64,000 nt of DNA from Amycolatopsis camponoti (GCF_902497555.1 NZ_CABVGP010000002.1:12501-76500); one strand, 5' to 3'. Counted from the first letter of the stretch, positions 53,838-63,976 are shown. Numbers and translations are program-made. The notes: generated by a model not told the origin, from the sequence alone.

Positions 53838-53841
53838 AACT

Positions 53842-54999
53842 GTGTCTGTGATCATCGTGGGCGCCGGCCTGGGCGGCTTGAGTCTCGCGCACGGCCTGCG
53901 CCGAGCCGGAATCCCGTGTCGGGTATACGAACGTGACGAGTCGCCCGGCGCGCGCAAGCAGGGCTACCGGCTGCACATCAGCGGCGTCGGCGATACGGCG
54001 TTGCGCGACGTACTGCCTCCCGAGCTGCACGAACTCTTCCGCGCCACGGCGGGCCGGGCGCTGCCGCACACGAACGTCTACGACGATCAGCTGCGGCTGC
54101 TCACGCGCCTGGAAGACGAGGGCACCCACCTCAACATCAACCGCTTCACCCTGCGGCAGATCCTGCTGCACGGCCAGGAAGTCGCCTACGGCAAGCGATT
54201 CACGCACCACGAGACCGACGAAGACGGCGTGACCGCGTATTTCGCCGACGGCACTTCCGCCCGCGGCAGCCTCCTGGTGGGCGCGGACGGCATCAACTCC
54301 GTCGTGCGGCAGCGGTACCTCCCGCACGCCCAGGTCGTCGACGCCGGGCTCGTGCACCTCTACGGCCGGACCCCGCTCACCGCGGAAACCCGGGCGCTGT
54401 TCGAGCCCGAGATGTTCGCGGTGTTCTCGATGATGGTCGGCCCGGACCGGACGATGGCCGGGTTCGCGCCGGTCGACTACCCGGAACCGGTCGCCGCCGC
54501 GTGCGCCCGGCTGGCGCCTGACCTGCGGCTGCGCGACGACGAGCCGTACATGACGTGTTCGGTCGGCGCCCGCTGGGAGGTCGTCGGCCACGACGAGGCG
54601 GAGCTCGCCGCGATGACCCCCGGTGACCTGCAGAAAGTGGCCCTGGGGCTGGTCGACGGCTGGCACTCGCTGGCCCGCGCGATGGTCGAGCACTGGGACG
54701 TCCCGGCGACGTTCCCGCAGCCGATCCGCACCAGCGTGCCGATCGGGCCGTGGGAGCCGTCGCGGGTGACGCTCGTCGGCGACGCGATCCACGCGATGAG
54801 CCCGGCCGGCGGCGCGGGCGCCAACACCGCGTTGCGCGACGGTGCGGCGCTGGCGTCCGCGCTGGCCGGGTCTCCGCCGCTCGAAGCCGTGGCGGCTTAC
54901 GAGCCGGCGATGGTGGGCTACGGGTTCGCCGCGGTCCGGGAGTCCGCGGAGAACGGACGCCGGTACCTCGGGCAGAACCCGCTCACAGCGGAAGCGTGA
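53842..54999 (+). CDS. FAD-dependent monooxygenase
   Basis: 385 residues. N-terminal FAD motif VIIVGAGLGGLSLAHGLRRAG, DG motif LLVGADGINSVVRQRYL, and GD motif VTLVGDAIHAMSPAGGAGANTALRDGAALASAL. The N-terminal half has HISGVGDTALRDVLPPELHELFRAT, a variant seen in actinobacterial secondary-metabolite hydroxylases. Substrate unknown. GTG 53842 is chosen for the AAGGGA upstream; earlier in-frame ATG 53779 lacks one. Its end overlaps the convergent lipase by 17 bases. Confidence 0.88.
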   Translation: MSVIIVGAGLGGLSLAHGLRRAGIPCRVYERDESPGARKQGYRLHISGVGDTALRDVLPPELHELFRATAGRALPHTNVYDDQLRLLTRLEDEGTHLNINRFTLRQILLHGQEVAYGKRFTHHETDEDGVTAYFADGTSARGSLLVGADGINSVVRQRYLPHAQVVDAGLVHLYGRTPLTAETRALFEPEMFAVFSMMVGPDRTMAGFAPVDYPEPVAAACARLAPDLRLRDDEPYMTCSVGARWEVVGHDEAELAAMTPGDLQKVALGLVDGWHSLARAMVEHWDVPATFPQPIRTSVPIGPWEPSRVTLVGDAIHAMSPAGGAGANTALRDGAALASALAGSPPLEAVAAYEPAMVGYGFAAVRESAENGRRYLGQNPLTAEA

Positions 55000-55849
55000 A
55001 CGGCGTGCACTTCGGCGTGTAGGACGAATCGAGCGCGTGCAGGATCAAGCCGGTGACGTTCGGGTCGACCGCCTGGCTCAGGTGCCCGGACGCGTCGGCG
55101 GCGCAGAAGTCCTGCAGCACGATGTCCGTCGCCCCCGGCTCGTTCATGATCCCGCTGGTGTACGGCGTCACGACTTCGTCGTACTCGCTGACGATGCTGG
55201 TGTACGCCGGCCCGGCAACGTGCACACCGCCGCGCGCGAGGTCGTCCAGGAACGCCGACGGCGCGAGGTACTCCTTGCACGAGCCGCAGGCGGTCTTCAG
55301 GACCAGGTCGAGCCCGGGAACGGTGGTGAGCAACGCTTTCGCCAGCTTGTCGAGGCCGCCGAGGGTGGTGCCGCGGTAGTTCGCGCCGAAGCCGACGAAG
55401 TGCGCGACCTTCGCCGCGCCGCCGTCGTACTTCAGGTAGTACGCGGGCATGGTGCTGCCTTCGGAGTGGCCGACGATGTCGACCTTCGCCGCGCCGGTGG
55501 TGGACCGCACCCGGTCGACGAACCGGCCCAGCTGCGCGGCGCTGTCGCGCATCGAGGCGAGCCCGCCGACCCCCGGGCCGAGGATGCCGGTGCCGTAGGT
55601 CAGCGAGAAGACGCAGTAGCCCTGGGCGGCGATCTTCGGCGCGTGGAAGAACCAGTTGACGGTGTCGTTCGCGCCGAGGCCGTGCACCAGCACGACGGGC
55701 TCCGGATGGGCGGCCGACGGACGGCAGCCCCAGTCGTTCCAGCCGCTGGTGGGCGCCGCTTCGGCGATCGCCGGCGCGACCGCGCCGAAGGTGAGCGCCG
55801 CGGCGAGCACGGTCAGGATTCGCTTGACACCGCCGTTGGTGACCCGCAT
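54983..55849 (-). CDS. Secreted lipase (class 2, alpha/beta hydrolase)
   Basis: 288 residues with a Sec signal peptide (VKRILTVLAAALTFGAVAPAIAEAAP, cleavage near 32). The lipase box GHSEGS supplies the nucleophile, VVLVHGLGANDTVNWFF the oxyanion region, and SEYDEVVTPYTSG and DASGHLSQAVD the Asp and His. Three extra cysteine pairs are possible (C42, C79, C191, C194, C248, C282). This is the EstA/lipase-2 family of extracellular actinomycete lipases. GGAGG precedes ATG 55849. Substrate is probably acylglycerols. Confidence 0.9.
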   Translation of the reverse strand: MRVTNGGVKRILTVLAAALTFGAVAPAIAEAAPTSGWNDWGCRPSAAHPEPVVLVHGLGANDTVNWFFHAPKIAAQGYCVFSLTYGTGILGPGVGGLASMRDSAAQLGRFVDRVRSTTGAAKVDIVGHSEGSTMPAYYLKYDGGAAKVAHFVGFGANYRGTTLGGLDKLAKALLTTVPGLDLVLKTACGSCKEYLAPSAFLDDLARGGVHVAGPAYTSIVSEYDEVVTPYTSGIMNEPGATDIVLQDFCAADASGHLSQAVDPNVTGLILHALDSSYTPKCTPFTLPL

Positions 55850-55930
55850 TCCGTTGCCTCCAGTTACCCGTCAGTAGGTGATGCAGATCATGGTCTGTCA
55901 CATACCACTGGAGGCGAACTGGGAGAACGC

Positions 55931-57349
55931 TCAGAGATGACGGGTGTTCGTTGTGACGGGTGACAACGACGTCTTGCGGGTCCCGACGACGATCCCGGCC
56001 ACCGCGACGAGACCGCAGAGCCACGCGAACCAGTCGCCGAAGCGGGCGTACGGGGTCTTGCCCGGGCCGATCGGGACGTCGGCGACCACCACCGTGAACG
56101 GGCCGCCGCCGGTGTGGGCATCGGCCAGGACGTGGCCCTGGGCGTCCGAGAGCATCGGCGTGCCGCGGGCGGCGCTCCACGCCACCGAAAAGCCGTTCTC
56201 GACGCCGCGGATCAGCGCCGTGCGGCTGTGCTCCCAGCCGTCGGCGTCCTCGTCGGAGGCCGGGATGAGCACCAGGCCGGTGCCGGCTTCGCCGTATTCG
56301 CCGCCGGGGTCGGCGAAGTTGACGTCCATGCACACCATGAGCCCGATCCCGGCGAGGTGCGCGAGCCCGGTGCCGGAGGCGATGTTCTTCGAATCCCCGT
56401 TGTGCCACTTGCGGTATTCGACCGGCGCGCCGGACGGCGGAATGGCGAGGGCGGCGTTGAACCGGCCTTCGGGAGTGGTGTCGAGGACGCCGGTGACGAC
56501 GTCGAGGCCGCGGACCCGGGCGATGTCCGTGAAGGCGTCGACGAGGCGCGGGCGACTGGCCTCGTCCACCGCGAAGGCGGCTTCCGGGAGCACGACGGCC
56601 TGGACGCCGTCCGGCAGCCGGCGGATCTGGTCCACATAGGACTGGACGAGAGCCTGGCCGTCCGGGGTGGCGACGTCCACGGCCCAGCGGCTCTGCCCCG
56701 GCGCGACCAGGGCGATCCGCGTCGACGGCCCGGCGGGCGCCGGCACGGTCCAGAAGACGAGCGCGCCCAGTGCGGCGGCCACGGCGACCAGCCCGGCCGT
56801 GCGGGACCGGGCCCGGACCCCGGGGGCGAGCGCGGCGGCGACGGCGGCCGGGACGAACAGCACCAGGAACTCGACGCCCCAGCCGCCGGTCACCGCGGCG
56901 ATCCGCAGGACGTCCGGCTGGTCGGCCTGGGTGGTCATCAGGGTGCCCATCAGCCCGGTCGGGTTCAGCAGCGAAACGACGTAGAGCGCGACGGTCCACA
57001 ACGCGGGCGCGGCGAACGCGGCCACCAAGCCGTGGCGGCGCCGGACCAGCAGCCGAAACAGGCCGACGGACAACGCGAACAGCAGCGCGCTGCCGGCGAG
57101 GATCGCGATCGCCGCCGGACGCGGGACCGCCAGCGAATGCCAGAAGTAGCTCCAGGTGCCGGCGCTGCCGGCAAGGTAGGCGAGGAACGCGCAGCCGAGC
57201 GCGGCCGCGCCCGGGACGCGGGGTGCGAGCAGCAGGATCGGCAGCGGGGCGAGCCACGCGAGTTCGGGTACCGGGTCCAGGCCCGTGCCGAAGAAGAACA
57301 ACACCGCCGACGCCACCGTCGCGACGACCGCCCACCCGAGCTTGTTCAT
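55931..57349 (-). CDS. Apolipoprotein N-acyltransferase-like protein (CN-hydrolase)
   Basis: 472 residues: about six N-terminal membrane helices, then an extracytoplasmic nitrilase domain, and a final helix (FAWLCGLVAVAGIVVGT). The E-K-C triad is recognisable: VVLPEAAFAVD, EYRKWHNG and VCMDVNFADPGGEY. Lnt transfers the third acyl chain to lipoproteins. The loop around the lysine lacks the usual K-x-H-L-V-P-F-G-E pattern, so it may be a divergent member acting on another amide. AAAGGGG lies before ATG 57349. Convergent to nothing, adjacent to the lipase gene. Confidence 0.82.
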   Translation of the reverse strand: MNKLGWAVVATVASAVLFFFGTGLDPVPELAWLAPLPILLLAPRVPGAAALGCAFLAYLAGSAGTWSYFWHSLAVPRPAAIAILAGSALLFALSVGLFRLLVRRRHGLVAAFAAPALWTVALYVVSLLNPTGLMGTLMTTQADQPDVLRIAAVTGGWGVEFLVLFVPAAVAAALAPGVRARSRTAGLVAVAAALGALVFWTVPAPAGPSTRIALVAPGQSRWAVDVATPDGQALVQSYVDQIRRLPDGVQAVVLPEAAFAVDEASRPRLVDAFTDIARVRGLDVVTGVLDTTPEGRFNAALAIPPSGAPVEYRKWHNGDSKNIASGTGLAHLAGIGLMVCMDVNFADPGGEYGEAGTGLVLIPASDEDADGWEHSRTALIRGVENGFSVAWSAARGTPMLSDAQGHVLADAHTGGGPFTVVVADVPIGPGKTPYARFGDWFAWLCGLVAVAGIVVGTRKTSLSPVTTNTRHL

Positions 57350-57479
57350 CGCTGCCCCTTTCGTCCGATCGACGGTCGCAGCGAACCGGGCCGGACGCAC
57401 TGGGCCAGACCACCGGATCGGTGGTCGGGCCGGCCCTACCCTGCCTGAATTGCCGGATATGCCGGGAAAGCGCTTACCG

Positions 57480-57512
57480 GTTCATGGAGAGTTCAGCCAG
57501 CCGTCACGCCTT
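57480..57512 (+). promoter_or_regulatory. PHO-box-like 11-base direct repeats upstream of PiT copy 2
   Basis: Three contiguous 11-base units: GTTCATGGAGA (57480), GTTCAGCCAGC (57491) and CGTCACGCCTT (57502). Streptomyces PhoP boxes are tandem 11-bp units with a GTTCA-type core. It lies about 70 bases before the PiT start codon and resembles the element before copy 1. Confidence 0.65.
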
Positions 57513-57581
57513 CGGGATCGGGTGCCGGGCACCCGCTGGGTAGCGTTTTTTCGCAGCGACTTCGGGACGGGAGAGTCACCT

Positions 57582-58706
<1,125 letters not shown>

Positions 58707-58714
58707 GGAGCGCC

Positions 58715-58936
58715 ATGCACATCGATTGGGGTTCCCTCGGTCTCGTCTTCGTCGTCGCGCTCGCTTCGGTGGTCGTGCTGACGAGCCTGTTCTCGTTCGG
58801 GGTGGTCGGGCTCTCGCAGCGCGAGTCGGCCCGCGAATCGGGTGCCTCGGGCACCGGCCCGCTGGCCGGGGCGGTCATCTGCTTCGCGCTGTGCGCGGCG
58901 ATCGTCGGTTACGGGATCTACTTGATCGTCGCCTGA
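58715..58936 (+). CDS. Small two-helix membrane protein partner of PiT
   Basis: 73 residues: helix 1 LGLVFVVALASVVVLTSLFSFGVVGL, a polar loop (SQRESARESGASGTG) and helix 2 AGAVICFALCAAIVGYGIYLIVA. TGAGGAG ribosome site overlaps the PiT stop region and the ATG is eight bases after that stop, so the two are co-translated. Small membrane proteins of this kind recur after PiT genes in actinomycetes; a regulatory or assembly role is inferred. Its 3' end overlaps the convergent gene by 19 bases. Confidence 0.8.
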   Translation: MHIDWGSLGLVFVVALASVVVLTSLFSFGVVGLSQRESARESGASGTGPLAGAVICFALCAAIVGYGIYLIVA

Positions 58937-59661
58937 GCGCGTTCCCGGAGCCCGTCCGGGAGCCCGCCGAGCATCGGGGCCAGCGTGCTCCGGCGCTCGG
59001 CGCTCAGGTGGTTCAGCATGTCGAGCGCCGGGGTCCACAGGGCTTCGTCGGCCCCGGCGGCGGTGATCACGCGGCCGAGCCGGTGCGCCGGGAGCAGGCC
59101 GACGACGTGGTCGATGCGGTTCTTGTCGTCGAGCACGAAGGCGATCCGCAGCAGGCCGGGGTCGTCGATCTCGTCGAGGGCGCGCCGCACGGTCGGGTCG
59201 GGCAGGTGCCCGACGAACCGGCCGAGGGTGATCCAGTCCTCCTTGCGCCCCAGTTCGGCCGCCACCGCGAGGACGGTTTCGAGGGGGATGCGGGAGATGA
59301 TCGCGCTCGCGCGCCGCGGGTCGAGCTCGGCCGCGACCTCGGCGAGGAACCGCGGGTGCAGCCGCTTGGCGACGTCGACGCCGCGGGAGACCTCGACCAG
59401 CCCGGCGATCCGCGCGCACAGCAGCGGGCCGAACACCTTCTCGGCGATCTTGGCGAGCACCCCGCCGGGCAGCAGCCGCGCGGCCAGCGCCATCCGCTGC
59501 AGCACGGCGATGTTCGCGTCGAACAGCGTGTCGGTGACCTGTTCGCGGAACGCCTGCAGGTCGTCGGCGTCGACGCGGGCGAGGTACTCGAGCCGCGCCG
59601 GCTCGACGTCGAGGACGCGCGCGAGCTTGAGGATCTCGGCTTCGGCCGCGTAGTCCGTCAC
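58918..59661 (-). CDS. Conserved helical-repeat protein, function unknown
   Basis: 247 residues, almost entirely alpha-helical with recurring motifs: PRRASAIISRIPLETVLAVAAELGRKEDWITLGRFVGHLPDPTVRRALDEIDDPGLLRIAFVLDDKNRIDHVVGLLP. The spacing suggests MgtE_N- or HEAT-like superhelical repeats. No enzymatic motif. GTG 59661 overlaps the stop of the next gene upstream. Mainly known as a hypothetical actinobacterial family; role unknown. Confidence 0.78.
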   Translation of the reverse strand: MTDYAAEAEILKLARVLDVEPARLEYLARVDADDLQAFREQVTDTLFDANIAVLQRMALAARLLPGGVLAKIAEKVFGPLLCARIAGLVEVSRGVDVAKRLHPRFLAEVAAELDPRRASAIISRIPLETVLAVAAELGRKEDWITLGRFVGHLPDPTVRRALDEIDDPGLLRIAFVLDDKNRIDHVVGLLPAHRLGRVITAAGADEALWTPALDMLNHLSAERRSTLAPMLGGLPDGLRERAQATIK

Positions 59662-59867
59662 AGCCCGACCGCTTTCCGGACCGCGCCGCGCAGCAGCGCG
59701 GGGACGTACCGAAGGCCCTCTTCGCCCGCTTCGGCGAGGGCTTTCGCCTGACGTCTGCGCGCGTCGCGCAGCGCGTCGGCGAGGTCCTGCCGTTCGTGCT
59801 CTTCGAGGGCCTCGATGCCTTCGGGGAGGTAGCCGCCCAACTGTTCGGCGAGTGTGCGCTCGGCCAT
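59658..59867 (-). CDS. Small helical protein coupled to the helical-repeat gene
   Basis: 69 residues rich in Ala/Glu/Arg (TLAEQLGGYLPEGIEALEEHERQDLADALRDARRRQAKALAEAGEEGLRYVPALLRG), predicted to be a helical hairpin. Its stop overlaps the GTG of the helical-repeat protein by four bases, so they are probably made together. ATG 59867 is chosen; ATG 59879 is possible, and neither has a good ribosome site. Function unknown. Confidence 0.68.
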   Translation of the reverse strand: MAERTLAEQLGGYLPEGIEALEEHERQDLADALRDARRRQAKALAEAGEEGLRYVPALLRGAVRKAVGL

Positions 59868-59892
59868 GGTGGAGATCATGCATCATGCGGAC

Positions 59893-60600
59893 ATGAGCAT
59901 CGAGACGTCCACGGTCCGTGTCGGCGACCTCTCCGCGTACCTGGCCCGCCCGTCGGGTGGCTCGCAGCGCGGGATGCTGCTCCTGCCGATGATCACCGGC
60001 ATCGGCGAGCAGGTCCGGGCGTGGGCCGACGAGCTGGCCGGCCGCGGGATCACGGCGTTGACCTGGGATGTCTTCCACGGCGCGAGCACCGACAACACCT
60101 CCCGCGAGGACCTCGGCGCCAAGCTGGGCGAACTGCGCGACGAGACCGCTTTGGCCGAGCAGACCGCCTTGCTCGACCATCTGCTCGGCGACCTCGGCTG
60201 CACGTCGGCCGGGGTCATGGGCTGGTGCCTCGGCGGCCGCTTCGCGCTCCTGCTCGCCGCCCGTGACCAGCGGCTTTCCGGCGTCGTCGCGTACCACCCG
60301 ACGGTCCGCGACCCGGCGCCGCCGAACCACGACCTCGACACGGTCGCTTTGTCGACCACGATCACCGCACCGGTGCTCGTCGCCTACCCGGAGGCCGACG
60401 CCGTCGTCTCGCACGAGACGTTCGCCCGCCTGCAGACGGCGTTGCAGTCCCGCCCGCGCGGCGCGACGTTCACCCAGCACTTCCCGGGCGCCGAGCACGG
60501 CTTCAGCGACTCCTCACGGCACGGCACCGCCGTCAACGCCGACGCGTACGCGCTGTCCTGGCCGCAGACGCTGGCCTTCCTGGACGCCCTCAAGGGTTGA
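59893..60600 (+). CDS. Dienelactone hydrolase family protein
   Basis: 235 residues, alpha/beta hydrolase. Catalytic residues: Cys112 in GWCLGGR, Asp169 in PEADAVV and His202 in AEHGF, the Cys-His-Asp set of dienelactone hydrolases. It would hydrolyse a lactone or ester in the cytoplasm. Divergent from the small helical gene with about 25 bases between starts. Substrate unknown. Confidence 0.9.
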   Translation: MSIETSTVRVGDLSAYLARPSGGSQRGMLLLPMITGIGEQVRAWADELAGRGITALTWDVFHGASTDNTSREDLGAKLGELRDETALAEQTALLDHLLGDLGCTSAGVMGWCLGGRFALLLAARDQRLSGVVAYHPTVRDPAPPNHDLDTVALSTTITAPVLVAYPEADAVVSHETFARLQTALQSRPRGATFTQHFPGAEHGFSDSSRHGTAVNADAYALSWPQTLAFLDALKG

Positions 60601-60646
60601 CTTTCGGCAGTGGTCGCCCGCGGTCACGGCTTGTAGCTTCGAACCT

Positions 60647-62206
60647 GTGCGAGAGGTGACGAAGCGCAGGTGGCGCGTGGTGCTGGACGTGCTCCTCGGG
60701 CTGTTCCTCGCCTTCACCGTGGTCGTCGGGGCGCCGTCGTACTGGGAGTTGGCCGGCGGCCTGGTCGTCGTCGCGGGATCGGTCGTGACGGCCCGGCGGT
60801 ACCCGGCCGTCTCGCTCGGCATCGCCCTGGCCGGGACGCTCGCCGTCCCGTTCCCCTACGGCGACCGCGTGCCGGTGTGGACGGTGTTCGTGCTGGTGGC
60901 GATGAGCTACCAGGCCGCGCTGCGGATGGAGCGGGCCCGGCCCGCCCTGCTGACGGGCGCGGCCGTCTCGCTGCTGGGCATCCCGCTGTCGCTGCTCGTC
61001 GGCCCCGACGGCCTCGGCGACTGGGGCTCGATGATGGCGATCCTGGTGTTCGCCGGGCTCTCGCCGTGGCTGCTCGGCCGCTACGTCCGGGTGCGCGGCG
61101 AGCTCGCGCGCACCGGCTGGCGCCGGGCCGAGGAGATGGAGAGCAGGCAGCGGCTGGTCGCCGACCAGGCCCGCCTGCGCGAGCGCGCGCGGATCGCCAG
61201 CGACATGCACGACTCGCTGGGCCACGAGCTGAGCCTGATCGCCGTCCGGGCGGCGGCGCTGGAGGTCGCGGGCGGGCTCGACGACGTCCAGCGCGACGCG
61301 GCCGCGGAGCTGCGGACCAGCGCCGCGGCCGCGACCGACCGGCTGCGCGAGATCATCGGCGTCCTGCGCGAAGACGCCGCGCCGGTCGAGCCGGTGCAGG
61401 GCGACCTCGGCGAGCTGATCTCGCGGGCGCGGGCGTCCGGCTTGCTCATCGACGCGCGAGTGGACAGTGAGCTGGCGCCCCCGATGGTCGCCCGCGCCGC
61501 GTACCGCGTGGTGCAGGAAGCCCTGACGAACGTCGCCAAGCACGCGCCGGGCGCCGCGGTGACCGTGCGCGTGACGAGCACCGGCTCGCAGACTTCGGTC
61601 CGCGTCGTGAACGCGCCGCCCCCCGCCGGCCCGCTGCCCGGCGCCGCGTCCGGGCACCTCGGGCTGATCGGGCTGCGCGAACGCGTCCGGCTCGTCGGCG
61701 GGACGCTGCGCGCCGGACCGCACGAAGGCGGGTTCGCCGTCACCGCGACGCTGCCGCACGACGCCGCGCCGGTCGAGGAGACCCCGGAGCTGCGGGAGGC
61801 CGCCGACGACGAGGTCGGGCAGTCGACGTCGGCCCGGGCCCTGGAGGTGGCCCGGCGCGACGTGCGGCGGAGCCTGTTCCAAGCGGTCGCCGTCCCGCTG
61901 GCGTTGTTCGGGGTGCTCCTCGCGGTCAGCGGAATCGCCTTCCTCTACCAGTGGAACTCTTCGGAGCTGCCCGGCGGCGTCTACGACCGGCTGCGGCTCG
62001 GGCAGCCGCGGGCCGAGCTGACCCTGCCGGAACGTCAGCGCGCCGCGCGTCCGGTGCGCGGGGAGCCGCCTTCGGTCCCCGGTGCCGCGTGCGAGTACTA
62101 CGGCACCGGAAGATCGTGGCTCGACAACGACTACGCCGCCTACCGGCTGTGCTTCGCCGACGGGAAGCTCGTGTCCAAGGACTGGTTCACCGAGGGGGGA
62201 TCGTGA
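60647..62206 (+). CDS. Histidine kinase (NarL type) with extra C-terminal membrane and outside domain
   Basis: 519 residues. Five to six N-terminal membrane helices, the HisKA_3 helix ERARIASDMHDSLGHELSLIAVRAAALE, and an HATPase with VQEALTNVAKHAPGAAV, GHLGLIGLRERV. After the kinase core (ends about residue 380) an additional membrane helix (FQAVAVPLALFGVLLAVSGIAFLY) leads to a ~90-residue domain with two cysteines (ACEYYGTG and YRLCFADG) and a SmpA/BamE-like look (LRLGQPRAELTLPE...GKLVSKDWF). GTG 60647 is used; GTG 60656 also possible. Stop overlaps the regulator GTG. Confidence 0.88.
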   Translation: MREVTKRRWRVVLDVLLGLFLAFTVVVGAPSYWELAGGLVVVAGSVVTARRYPAVSLGIALAGTLAVPFPYGDRVPVWTVFVLVAMSYQAALRMERARPALLTGAAVSLLGIPLSLLVGPDGLGDWGSMMAILVFAGLSPWLLGRYVRVRGELARTGWRRAEEMESRQRLVADQARLRERARIASDMHDSLGHELSLIAVRAAALEVAGGLDDVQRDAAAELRTSAAAATDRLREIIGVLREDAAPVEPVQGDLGELISRARASGLLIDARVDSELAPPMVARAAYRVVQEALTNVAKHAPGAAVTVRVTSTGSQTSVRVVNAPPPAGPLPGAASGHLGLIGLRERVRLVGGTLRAGPHEGGFAVTATLPHDAAPVEETPELREAADDEVGQSTSARALEVARRDVRRSLFQAVAVPLALFGVLLAVSGIAFLYQWNSSELPGGVYDRLRLGQPRAELTLPERQRAARPVRGEPPSVPGAACEYYGTGRSWLDNDYAAYRLCFADGKLVSKDWFTEGGS

Positions 62207-62877
62207 TCAGGGTCGTGCTGGCCGACGACGAGGCGTTGATGCGGGCGGGGGTGGCGGCGATCCTCGGCGCGGACGCCGGGATCGAGGTCGTCGCCGAGGC
62301 CGCCGACGGGCGTTCGGCCGTGGCGCAGGCGCTCGCCACCCATCCGGACGTCGTGCTGCTCGACATCCGGATGCCCGGGCTGGACGGCCTGGGCGCGGCG
62401 GCCGAGATCCGGCGGCTGCTGCCGTCGACCGGCGTCATCATGCTGACGACGTTCGGCGAGGACGAGTACATCGAGCGCGCGCTCGGGCTCGGCGCGGGCG
62501 GGTTCCTGCTGAAGTCGGGCGACCCGCGCGAACTGCTGGCCGGCATCCACGCCGTCGCCGACGGGGCCGCGTTCCTCTCGCCGAAGGTGGCGCAGCGGGT
62601 GATCGCGCGCCTGTCGGGCGGCCGGCTCTCCCGGGCCGCGGCGGCGCGTGCGAAGGTCGCGGTGCTGACGCCGCGCGAGCGGGAAGTGCTGACGTTGCTG
62701 GGTTCCGGACTGTCCAATGCGGACATCGCGGCGCGGATGTTCGTCGTCGAGGGCACGGTGAAGGCGCACGTGAGCACGATCCTGACCCGGCTCGGCGTGA
62801 AGAACCGGGTGCAGGCGGCGATCACGGCGTACGAGGCGGGGCTGGTCGGGGGAGACGCGGAGGCCGCCAGCCGCTGA
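62203..62877 (+). CDS. NarL/LuxR-type response regulator
   Basis: 224 residues. Receiver with Asp54 (VVLLDIRMPG), and LuxR HTH near the end (LTPREREVLTLLGSGLSNADIAARMFVVEGTVKAHVSTILTRLGVKNRVQAAI). GTG 62203 overlaps the kinase stop (GTGA), so the pair is cognate. Its C-terminus overlaps the convergent monooxygenase by 56 bases. Confidence 0.95.
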   Translation: MIRVVLADDEALMRAGVAAILGADAGIEVVAEAADGRSAVAQALATHPDVVLLDIRMPGLDGLGAAAEIRRLLPSTGVIMLTTFGEDEYIERALGLGAGGFLLKSGDPRELLAGIHAVADGAAFLSPKVAQRVIARLSGGRLSRAAAARAKVAVLTPREREVLTLLGSGLSNADIAARMFVVEGTVKAHVSTILTRLGVKNRVQAAITAYEAGLVGGDAEAASR

Positions 62878-63970
62878 TGTCCTTGCCAACCCGGGCGGTC
62901 ACCTGGGCCGGGAGGGCCTTGAGCAGGGCGGTGCGAATCCCGACCGCGACCGGGTTGGTCAGCTGCGGCCCGGCCTTGCCCGCCCGCACCGACGCACGCG
63001 CGACCCGCTGGCTGCGTGGTCGTCTTTCGGCGTCGTAATGGGCGAGGGCGGCGTCGAGATTGTCCACTGTGGACAGATTGTGCGCGAGTACGACGGCGTC
63101 TTCGAGGGCCTGGCAGCCACCCTGGCCGAGGAACGGCGGCATGGCGTGCGCGGCGTCGCCGAGGAAGACGACCCGGCCGCGGAGGTAAGTCTCGAGGGGC
63201 GTCGCCAGGTGGTAGAGGTCGTGGTACAGCAGGGCTTCGGGCGGTGTCCCGTCGATGAGCGCCGGGATCGGGTCGTGCCAGTCGCCGAAGTGCTCCTTCA
63301 GGTACGCCTTGAGGTCGGCCGGGCGGGCGCCGGGCCCGGCGACGTAGGAGACGAACCAGTAGACGTCGCCGCCGGTCAGCGGGAGCACGCCGACCTCGGT
63401 GCCGGGGGCGAAGGTGGTGCTCAGCCCGGTGCCCGGGTGGTGGGTGACGCCGCGGAACGCCACGCTGCCGCTGTGGACGGGCTCGGGGTGATGTGGGAAG
63501 AGCGCCTGCCGGATCGGGCTGCGGATGCCGTCCGCGGCGACGACGAGGTCGGCCCGGATTTCGCCGCCGCCGAAGCGGACGACGCCGTCTTCGGTCACTT
63601 CGGTGACTTTGGTGCCGGTGCGCAGGCTCTCCGGGGGAAGTGCGTCGCGCAGGCCGGCGATGAGGTCGGCCCGGTGGATGCCGGCGAGCGGCCGCCCGTG
63701 GACTTTTCGGAAACCGGCCGCGTCCCACCGGGTGACCCACCTTCCGCGGCGGTCACGGAGCCCGCCCTGGTCCTGGGCGACGAGGTGTTCGCCGAGGTCG
63801 ACGCCGAGTTCGTCGAGGCAGCGCAAGGCATTCGGCCAGAGCGAGATGCCGGCGCCGACGTCGCCGAGCTCTTCGGCTTGTTCGAGAACGGTGACGCTCC
63901 ACCCGACCCGACGCAGCCCGATCGCGGCCCCCAGCCCGGCGATGCCACCGCCGACCACCACTGCTCGCAT
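62822..63970 (-). CDS. FAD-dependent monooxygenase (operator-controlled)
   Basis: 382 residues. FAD motif VVVGGGIAGLGAAIGLRRVGWSVTVLE, DG motif LVVAADGIRSPIRQAL, and GD motif VVFLGDAAHAMPPFLGQGGCQALEDAVVLA are complete; the FRGV-type core follows the salicylate-hydroxylase-like group. AGGAGG precedes the ATG at 63970. A 20-base palindrome lies immediately upstream (63977-63996), indicating repressor control, probably by a regulator just beyond the window edge. The C-terminal 20 residues, Pro/Arg-rich, lie in the overlap with the response regulator. Confidence 0.9.
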   Translation of the reverse strand: MRAVVVGGGIAGLGAAIGLRRVGWSVTVLEQAEELGDVGAGISLWPNALRCLDELGVDLGEHLVAQDQGGLRDRRGRWVTRWDAAGFRKVHGRPLAGIHRADLIAGLRDALPPESLRTGTKVTEVTEDGVVRFGGGEIRADLVVAADGIRSPIRQALFPHHPEPVHSGSVAFRGVTHHPGTGLSTTFAPGTEVGVLPLTGGDVYWFVSYVAGPGARPADLKAYLKEHFGDWHDPIPALIDGTPPEALLYHDLYHLATPLETYLRGRVVFLGDAAHAMPPFLGQGGCQALEDAVVLAHNLSTVDNLDAALAHYDAERRPRSQRVARASVRAGKAGPQLTNPVAVGIRTALLKALPAQVTARVGKDISGWRPPRLPRPAPPRTP

Positions 63971-63976
63971 GACTCC

